Below are positions 44,623 to 50,290 of a stretch of DNA of 50,290 nucleotides, in pieces. The position numbers and the translations under genes were made by a program. Within the stretch, counting starts at the first letter, position 1, and every line of letters begins with the position of its first letter. Source of the stretch: Lachnospiraceae bacterium (GTDB lineage: Bacteria > Bacillota > Clostridia > Lachnospirales > Lachnospiraceae). A model generated the notes under the pieces. The model was not told where the DNA came from and ran no database searches. It was given only the letters and a program-made list of their open reading frames with translations. The stretch is from contig JAFQCM010000015.1 in NCBI GenBank assembly GCA_017399445.1, positions 1-50,290 of the forward strand, written 5' to 3'.

Positions 44623-45612
44623 CTAATTCTCCTTAATTGCAAGAAGCATCAGCTCAATGGTTAAATCAAAATTAACATTGGCATTCAGTCTTACTTTTGC
44701 CTTTTCAATGGCATTTATAATTTCTTCCAGTCCATTATAAGAACTATGAGCTGCCTTTTTCTTTATTTCCTGAACTTCATCTTTGAATATCAGCATATTT
44801 ACATCATTGGTTGCCTTAAATAATAATACATCCCGGAACCATACAATAAGAATGTCCAAAAAATCATTAATTTCTAGCTTATAATCAGCGATTTTCTTTA
44901 CCCATTCTACCACTTCATGAATTTCCATATCTTCTAAGTATCTTAGCATATCCAAAGCATCTTTTTTTATTAAATCAAAATTTTCTGAAGAAGCAAGAGC
45001 TACTGCTTTTCCTACATTTCCTCTTGCAAATGCGATACTTAAATCTGCTTTATAATCCGGAACTCTTAAACGTTCCATCAGATAACGCTTTAATACCTTA
45101 TCTGCTACTGGCTTAATGTTTAACTGAACACATCTGGAAAGAATGGTTGGCAATAATGCATCTGCATTGCTGGTAAGCATTACAATGACTGCATATGCCG
45201 GCGGTTCTTCAATGGTCTTCAGCAAAGCATTCTGAGCCTGAACGGTAAGCTTATCCGCTTCATCTATAATATATACTTTTCTTGGACTACTATATGGTTT
45301 CACCATAATGTCACTGTTTAATTGGGTTCTAATCTCTTCTACGCTAATACTTCCCGGCTTTTCATGGGTTACATGAATAATATCTGGCTGGTTACTGGAA
45401 AGTGCCTGTTTACAAGAGCGACATTTCAGACATGGAATTCTTTCCTGCTTTTCACACTGTAATGTCATTGCAAAAGCATCTGCAATCAACATCTTTCCTG
45501 TTCCCTTTTCTCCGTTTATAATATACGCATGAGATACCTTGTCCAGTTCTATTGCATTTTGTAAATGCTCTATAATTTGTTCATGTCCAATAATATCATC
45601 AAATCCTGCCAT
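44623..45612 (-). CDS. holB: DNA polymerase III delta' subunit
   Basis: This 329-residue AAA+ clamp-loader subunit has a modified Walker A (NGEKGTGKM, about 34-42), a zinc module (CEKQERIPCLKCRSC, about 53-67), a Walker B-like IIDEADK and the sensor SRC motif in LPTILSRCVQLN. These show delta' rather than tau/gamma. It helps load the sliding clamp. Its place between yaaR and ricT is conserved in Firmicutes. Confidence 0.94.
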   Translation of the reverse strand: MAGFDDIIGHEQIIEHLQNAIELDKVSHAYIINGEKGTGKMLIADAFAMTLQCEKQERIPCLKCRSCKQALSSNQPDIIHVTHEKPGSISVEEIRTQLNSDIMVKPYSSPRKVYIIDEADKLTVQAQNALLKTIEEPPAYAVIVMLTSNADALLPTILSRCVQLNIKPVADKVLKRYLMERLRVPDYKADLSIAFARGNVGKAVALASSENFDLIKKDALDMLRYLEDMEIHEVVEWVKKIADYKLEINDFLDILIVWFRDVLLFKATNDVNMLIFKDEVQEIKKKAAHSSYNGLEEIINAIEKAKVRLNANVNFDLTIELMLLAIKEN

Positions 45613-45659
45613 ATTTCACACCTACCTTCTGTTTTTTCCATAACTTATAAACATTTAAG

Positions 45660-46100
45660 TTATGCTAAAATATCTAGTAACAATCCCTGGATTTCTCCGA
45701 TTTTTCCAAGAATATTAATATTGTCTTTCTCGTCTTTTACCAGTTCCCCTGCCAGTTCATCCAAGTTCTTATCTACCAGCTTTACAATTCCATATACACG
45801 ATGTCTACCTCTTCGATCCAAAAAGTTTTCTCTGGAAAATTCATGAGAACGGCTTACTACTTCATTTAAAAATTCTTTTACCAGACTTCTGTACTGCTTC
45901 ATATCTTTGATATCCATGTGTTTGGAAATCTTTTCCCCTTGTGCAGTAATCTGTTCCATTAATCCATTTAATTTCTGCTGTAAATTCTGTTCTTCTATAT
46001 GGCTGATTAATGTAAACTTAAACTGACCATCTCCTTCACTTACCTTTGAGGTAGTTTCTGTCTGTGTTATTGGCTGTGCCTGATTTACCTTAATATCCAT
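45660..46100 (-). CDS. yaaR: YaaR family protein (DUF327)
   Basis: This 146-residue helical protein of the YaaR family has typical [36 protein letters not shown] and [25 protein letters not shown]. The function is not established; it is always near holB and gmk/tmk. I prefer the ATG at 46100 over 46106 because AGGGGG directly abuts the latter. Confidence 0.9.
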   Translation of the reverse strand: MDIKVNQAQPITQTETTSKVSEGDGQFKFTLISHIEEQNLQQKLNGLMEQITAQGEKISKHMDIKDMKQYRSLVKEFLNEVVSRSHEFSRENFLDRRGRHRVYGIVKLVDKNLDELAGELVKDEKDNINILGKIGEIQGLLLDILA

Positions 46101-46160
46101 TTTCATCCCCCTATTCTTTCCTTCTTCCGCTTCCGCCTGTCTATATTATTTATCGGTATT

Positions 46161-46742
46161 TTACCATGTTTTAATGAAGTTTTTCATTTCTTTCAAGCAG
46201 AGTTCTAAATCCTTATTTTCAAAGAAGTTTCGAATTCCGCTTTTTTCAATTGCTTCTTTGGAAAAATCTTTTTCATCTGCCAGAAATCTTCTGCATACTT
46301 CTGTATATAATGGTTCTTTTTGCTGCTGTTCTCTCCTAATTGCCCGAATCAACCGCTCTCCATCTTCTAAGGTTACAAACAATGGTACTACCCGTTCTCC
46401 AAAATGCTCTTTCATTTTTTCATAGGATTCCAAAGTGCCAATCATCAGAATATCTCCCTGTTCCTCTGCAAACTGGCCATCATCTACAGTAAAATAATAC
46501 CACATTCCTTTCATGGTATTGTAGCCTCTTACTTCGATTACTTTATTTTCCTTCTGAAGTTTCACTAGTTCATCTTCCTTGGTAAAGTAATAAGTAACTC
46601 CATGCACTTCCCCTTCTCTGATAGGTCTGGTGGTATATAAAACAGCTTTTTTCAATTGAAGTTGGCTGTCTTCTAAAAGTTTCTGATAAATAGTGTCTTT
46701 TCCTGAGGAACTTTTTCCCATCAGATAAAATATTTTTCCCAT
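46161..46742 (-). CDS. gmk: Guanylate kinase family protein
   Basis: This 193-residue P-loop kinase has MGKSSSGKDT (Walker A, about 8-17), TTRPIREGEVHGVTYYF (GMP-binding, about 38-54) and a lid with RRE. GMP kinase forms GDP from GMP and ATP. The P-loop differs from the usual GPSGSGK and a canonical gmk is often encoded elsewhere, so this may be a paralogue specific to this cluster. AAGGAG precedes the ATG. It opens the block running down to rsmI. Confidence 0.82.
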   Translation of the reverse strand: MGKIFYLMGKSSSGKDTIYQKLLEDSQLQLKKAVLYTTRPIREGEVHGVTYYFTKEDELVKLQKENKVIEVRGYNTMKGMWYYFTVDDGQFAEEQGDILMIGTLESYEKMKEHFGERVVPLFVTLEDGERLIRAIRREQQQKEPLYTEVCRRFLADEKDFSKEAIEKSGIRNFFENKDLELCLKEMKNFIKTW

Positions 46743-46956
46743 TGTGTCTCCTTGTTGTAGTTATCTAAGATATATATCTCAATGCATTACTTCTTAGTAT
46801 ACCATAGAATACTAAGGGCTGACAATGTTTTCGTGGATGGGAATTTGTTCTCCTTTATTTTATCACGATTCGTAGTTACATAATAGATAAAATTACTGCC
46901 TTTTATAATTAGTTTATTGGGAATATTGGGAATATTGGGCGAACGCCAGAAGGAGA

Positions 46957-47145
46957 TTATCTCCGCTCCATAAGGAACTTCTGCAGGTTGGAAATAATAC
47001 TTTTTTCCAAGTCTGTTTCGGTAAAAGAAGAATCTGTTGTAAAACCAAGATATTCGGCAATAATCGGATTTTTAATAAATTCGAGCTTATCCTGTTGATA
47101 AGGTTTAGTAATTGAATTCATCTCATCAATGTATTGTTTCAGTTG
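46957..47145 (-). pseudogene. Remnant of a DUF1016/YhcG PDDEXK nuclease gene
   Basis: A 62-codon stretch on the minus strand reads as the conserved core of YhcG-like proteins: NPIIAEYLGFT ... FTETDLEKSI ... NLQKFLMERR, then TAA. In intact members this is followed by GxxFxF(V/I)GRQ and a nuclease domain; here both the N-terminus and the nuclease part are missing, and no ribosome site fits. The rest of the 46743-47461 gap shows only a short tandem duplication (GGGAATATT, near 46919-46937) and unidentifiable AT-rich sequence. This looks like the scar of a lost accessory gene. Confidence 0.65.
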
Positions 47146-47386
47146 GGATTATAGCAGGTGGATTTACACAAGCTGGTTGATTGGCTTTTCTGTTGGACTA
47201 AATCTTTTGTATCATGGCTACTGCAAACCCAGATATTAGGCTATGAAAAGGTACTCCCATGGGCACACAGAATCTGCTCGTGGGAGGTGATATACAAAGG
47301 CGCAAACTGAAATTTAAATTATTTTCAATCACGTTTAATCACCAAATTTCTTTATCCAATTAATTCTATAATAACAGTATAAAATA

Positions 47387-47418
47387 AAAGTGCCTAATAG
47401 ATTTATTAGACACCTTTT
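47387..47418. terminator. Terminator after cheY
   Basis: AAGTG-CCTAATA pairs with TATTAG-ACACCTT around a short loop, with A/T tracts on both sides. It lies about 45 nt past the cheY stop. Confidence 0.7.
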
Positions 47419-47461
47419 TATTAGTTAACAAATAAAATTGTTAACCTTCCCCTTTCTATTA

Positions 47462-47824
47462 TTAACCTATAACTTTCTTAACTGCCTCAAGAACTCTGTC
47501 TGCCTGAAATGGTTTCACGATAAAATCCCTTGCTCCCGCTTGGATTGCTTCTATTACCATTGCTTGCTGACCCATGGCAGAACACATAACAACTTTTGCA
47601 TTACTATCTATACTACGAATATTTTTAAGTGCTGAGATACCATCCATCTCTGGCATAGTAATATCCATTGTTACAAGGTCCGGTGTTACTTCTTTATACT
47701 TTTCCACTGCCTTGGCTCCGTTTTCAGCTTCTCCAACAACTTCATATCCATTTTTTGTTAAGATATCTTTAAGCATCATTCTCATAAAAGCTGCATCATC
47801 TACGATTAATACTTTTTTTCCCAT
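47462..47824 (-). CDS. cheY: Chemotaxis response regulator CheY
   Basis: This 120-residue single receiver domain has the acidic pair in IVDDAAFMR, phospho-Asp in TMDITMPEMDG (about residue 54), Thr/Ser in MCSAMGQQ and Lys in IVKPFQ. The sequence GKKVLIVDDAAFMRMMLKDIL is typical of CheY in Gram-positives. It transmits signals from CheA to the flagellar switch. It stands alone, not in a che operon, but a chemoreceptor gene is close by. Confidence 0.92.
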   Translation of the reverse strand: MGKKVLIVDDAAFMRMMLKDILTKNGYEVVGEAENGAKAVEKYKEVTPDLVTMDITMPEMDGISALKNIRSIDSNAKVVMCSAMGQQAMVIEAIQAGARDFIVKPFQADRVLEAVKKVIG

Positions 47825-47961
47825 GTCACTTCACCTCACTTACAAAATAATCCATATCCCAGTGTAATTTTAGCACAAACTATTCGTATTTCATAGCTAA
47901 TAAATAGTTTTTCATGAATTAATTTGTATTTTTAATTTTTTAGGAGTATTATGATTATGTA

Positions 47962-48083
47962 ACCTATTTTAAAATGTCCCCATATTTATAGTGTATAAAA
48001 TTTGCCATAAACCCTACTATGAATATGCATAACCACACACTAATTGTCACTCAATTATCGTTTTAGGGGCATTTTAAATAGGT
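47962..48083. repeat. Imperfect inverted repeat pair enclosing 84 bp
   Basis: ACCTATTTTAAAATGTCCCC (47962-47981) is mirrored by GGGGCATTTTAAATAGGT (48066-48083). The interior is non-coding. The unit lies between cheY and the small orphan gene, in the upstream region of both. It could be a small mobile-element remnant or a regulatory pair. Confidence 0.5.
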
Positions 48084-48108
48084 ATCTTTCAGAAAGAAGG
48101 CGTCCAAA

Positions 48109-48354
48109 TTGTTTAAATTCATTAATAATGCTAAATCTAAAAAGAACAAAACTATTCCCGAATATGAAGAATATCTTGCAATATATTCTGCTCAATTTAT
48201 TAATATGACAAATGAACAACTGCAAGAAGAATCTAAGACCATAAACGGTTCCGGTTTATCAATTTTTCAAAAACTTGCAAAGATTCACTCTTTAAAAAGT
48301 GAATTAGAAAAACGTAATCAAAAAAAAATACTAAACATTTACATAAATAAATGA
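48109..48354 (+). CDS. Small hypothetical protein (TTG start)
   Basis: I do not recognise this 81-residue charged protein. It has no membrane segment; the middle (about 20-75) looks helical. AGAAAGAAGG lies about 8 bases before a TTG start; no ATG fits. A terminator hairpin follows at 48349-48382, supporting a real transcript. It lies directly after the inverted-repeat pair. Confidence 0.6.
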   Translation: MFKFINNAKSKKNKTIPEYEEYLAIYSAQFINMTNEQLQEESKTINGSGLSIFQKLAKIHSLKSELEKRNQKKILNIYINK

Positions 48355-48382
48355 GTGATATCAATTTAATACCACTCATTTT
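48349..48382. terminator. Bidirectional terminator
   Basis: AATGAGTG-A-TAT pairs with ATA-C-CACTCATT. It lies between the small orphan gene and the convergent chemoreceptor gene. Confidence 0.75.
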
Positions 48383-48398
48383 ACTATTACTATATGTA

Positions 48399-50135
48399 CT
48401 AATCTCTTAATTGGAACTTCGCTACCAATCCATCCATACTTGTTGCCTGTGCAGACAACTCTTCACTGGTTGCAGAGGACTCCTCTGCTGTAGCCGAGTT
48501 ATTCTGTACAACCTCAGAAATTTTAATGATTCCCTGATTTGCCTGTTCAATAGAATCCACCTGTATTTTCACATTTTCGCTTAACTCTCTAGAAATATCA
48601 GCAATGTCCTTTACAGAAGATACTACCCCTTGTAATACTTCTGCTGTCTTTAATGCAGCCTTAGTACCTACATTAATTTCATATACAGACCCTTCTATCA
48701 GCTCTCTTGTATTAACCGCAGATTTTGCACTCTGTTCTGCAAGGTTACGAATCTGGTCTGCTACTACTGCAAACCCACGACCTGCTTCACCTGCTCTGGC
48801 TGCTTCAATCGCCGCATTTAAGCTTAATAAGTTAGTCTGAGATGCAATGTCTTCAATTTCTACGATAATGCTTTCTATCTTACCGGAAGTATCACTGATA
48901 CGTTCCATGGTAGATACCATGCCTTTCATTTCAATCTGGCTTGTTTCTGCTGATACTGCACAATTTTCTGCTTTATTATATGCATCGTTCATATCTCTTG
49001 CACATTTTTCCAAACCACCAGTTAATTCATCCATAGTAGCTTGTATTTCTTCAATAGATGCTGCCTGATCTGTTGCTCCTTCTGCCAACGCCTGTGCTCC
49101 TTCTGCCAAGTTTACAGAACCGGCAGAAACATTTTCAGATGCGTATCTTACATCTTTTAATGCTGAATCCATCTTACGGTTCATCTGACGAATTGCCATC
49201 AATAAACCTTTATATTCTCCAACATACTCTTCTTCACAGGAAGTTTTTAATCTAAAATTACCATCTGCCATCTGATTCAATAAAGATTCTAAATCTTCAA
49301 AAATTTTCTGTAGTTTTGATGTTGTTGCCGAAACAACCGCTACCATATCTCCTACTTCATCATCATCATGATAATCAGGGAATGGAGATGAAATATCACC
49401 CTTTTCAAAGCTTTCCAAACGTTCTTCTAGTTCATTTAAAGGTTTAGAAATACCATTAGCAATAACAATGCTTACTCTTCTGGAAATCAAAATAATAGCA
49501 ATAGTTAAAATCATCATAAGTGCCATAGCACCATATTGTAACACATTACAAACTTGTTCCATTTCATGTTCTTTTTCAATATTAACATCCATCAAATGTA
49601 ATGTTACTGCATCTAACTCTTCATATAATGGTGCAACTTCATCTATTGCAATTTGCTGTGCCTTACTACTTAATGCCTGGTCTGTAGTTGCTCCAATCTT
49701 AATAACTTCTGCTTCTTTTGCAAAATACGCTTCCAATGCTTTTGCAATTTCACTATATGCTGCTTTTCCTTCCGGCGTCACCATTGTTTTCTCGATATCA
49801 GCCAGTCGTTCATAAGTTTTTTCTTTACGAACCGCATGTTTCTGTACCAAAGAATCAATTAAATCCTGATCTTCATAACCAATAATACCACGCATATTGG
49901 AACGGCATTCTGCATACTCATTCATGAACAGAGCAATGTCGCCCTGTGGTAATGCATAATTGTTCATTGCATTCTTAAAATTTGATGTTACAACTACAAT
50001 AGCAATTAATCCAACAAGAGATGCCACTGCTGAAATAATAGTAACAATATTGAAAGCTTTCTTTAATCTTCTCTCAATACGCATTCCTCTAAAGCTGAAA
50101 AAATTCCCTGTAGTTTTGTTTTTTTCTTTACTCAT
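48399..50135 (-). CDS. Methyl-accepting chemotaxis protein
   Basis: This 578-residue chemoreceptor has a cytoplasmic start, helix 1 (about 32-54), an outside helical sensor of the four-helix-bundle type (about 55-198), helix 2 (about 200-220), HAMP (about 222-280) and a long cytoplasmic coiled coil. The hairpin tip [41 protein letters not shown] (about residues 425-465) is diagnostic and binds CheA/CheW. No C-terminal pentapeptide tether is seen. The ligand is unknown. Confidence 0.95.
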   Translation of the reverse strand: MSKEKNKTTGNFFSFRGMRIERRLKKAFNIVTIISAVASLVGLIAIVVVTSNFKNAMNNYALPQGDIALFMNEYAECRSNMRGIIGYEDQDLIDSLVQKHAVRKEKTYERLADIEKTMVTPEGKAAYSEIAKALEAYFAKEAEVIKIGATTDQALSSKAQQIAIDEVAPLYEELDAVTLHLMDVNIEKEHEMEQVCNVLQYGAMALMMILTIAIILISRRVSIVIANGISKPLNELEERLESFEKGDISSPFPDYHDDDEVGDMVAVVSATTSKLQKIFEDLESLLNQMADGNFRLKTSCEEEYVGEYKGLLMAIRQMNRKMDSALKDVRYASENVSAGSVNLAEGAQALAEGATDQAASIEEIQATMDELTGGLEKCARDMNDAYNKAENCAVSAETSQIEMKGMVSTMERISDTSGKIESIIVEIEDIASQTNLLSLNAAIEAARAGEAGRGFAVVADQIRNLAEQSAKSAVNTRELIEGSVYEINVGTKAALKTAEVLQGVVSSVKDIADISRELSENVKIQVDSIEQANQGIIKISEVVQNNSATAEESSATSEELSAQATSMDGLVAKFQLRD

Positions 50136-50174
50136 GTTACCTTCTCCCCTTTAGTTTTATTTTCAGATATATAC

Positions 50175-50203
50175 ATCTTACCTTCTTTCAAATATTATTG
50201 CAA
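50175..50203 (-). promoter_or_regulatory. Predicted promoter of the chemoreceptor gene
   Basis: Minus strand: -35 TTGCAA (50203-50198), 17-bp spacer, -10 TAAGAT (50180-50175), then GGGGAGAAGG before the ATG. No clear sigma-28 (TAAA...GCCGATAA) site was seen. Confidence 0.5.
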
Positions 50204-50290
50204 CCTCGTTAGATTTTTTTATATATAATAGTATATTTCTTTCTCACTTTACATAATATCGTTTTTATTACTATATTACATCATTTGTAT

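Noticed and set aside
47150..47330. Short open frame on the plus strand with many Trp codons
   Set aside because: About 50 codons, no start or ribosome site, and no family recognised; treated as decayed sequence.

Overview
The window reads as chromosome of a low-GC, Gram-positive, spore-forming and motile anaerobe. The best fit is a gut Clostridia of the Lachnospiraceae type. Reasons: AT-rich genes with AGGAGG-type ribosome sites, spmA/spmB, a RicT/YaaR/HolB block, a surface protein with clostridial hydrophobic (ChW-like) repeats, CheY plus a chemoreceptor, and many YesN-like and hybrid two-component proteins. The genus cannot be fixed from sequence alone. No rRNA, tRNA, CRISPR array or intact IS was seen.

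Layout. 1-4416 (minus): a very large secreted papain-like protease with surface-binding repeats, cut by the window edge. 4765-6541 (plus): spmB, a manganese riboswitch with mntP, and a small zinc-ribbon protein. 6634-12311 (minus): a complete urease operon, two small membrane proteins-ureAB(fused)-ureC-ureE-ureF-ureG-ureD. 12833-13588: a parvulin-type isomerase. 13681-20325 (minus): one operon urtABCDE, two PII proteins resembling NifI1/NifI2, and formamidase amiF. 20612-25493: a hybrid kinase/YesN-type regulator pair and a divergent REC-kinase, probably linked to the nitrogen genes. 25703-25996: a second copy of the zinc-ribbon protein. 26091-29637: a regulator-ABC transporter-kinase module. 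29838-30715: a LytTR/DUF3021 pair. 30782-33493: a membrane hydrolase and a D,D-carboxypeptidase. 33849-37627: a 7TMR-DISM hybrid kinase with a double-REC protein. 38041-42037: a ZIP transporter, spmA, a small Ig-like secreted protein and a CDF transporter. 42124-46742: the housekeeping block rsmI-methyltransferase-ricT-holB-yaaR-gmk. 46743-50135: a decayed region, cheY, a small orphan gene and a chemoreceptor.

Functionally, the core is a nitrogen-scavenging island. Urea enters by the UrtABCDE ABC transporter and urease splits it to ammonia and CO2. AmiF releases ammonia from formamide. The paired PII proteins encoded directly after urtE are well placed to gate transport by nitrogen or energy status.

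The least explained feature is a family of modular intergenic repeats at about 4603, 12387, 12640, 25558, 37962 and 39876. They have GTAAC-type inverted ends and hairpins whose stem sequence varies while pairing is kept. One copy lies in the predicted 5' leader of the urease operon, and another supplies the stop codon of the neighbouring isomerase gene. A Fur-box-driven promoter with a hairpin about 100-140 bp downstream and no ORF (38911-39109) may mark a small RNA or a regulated leader.
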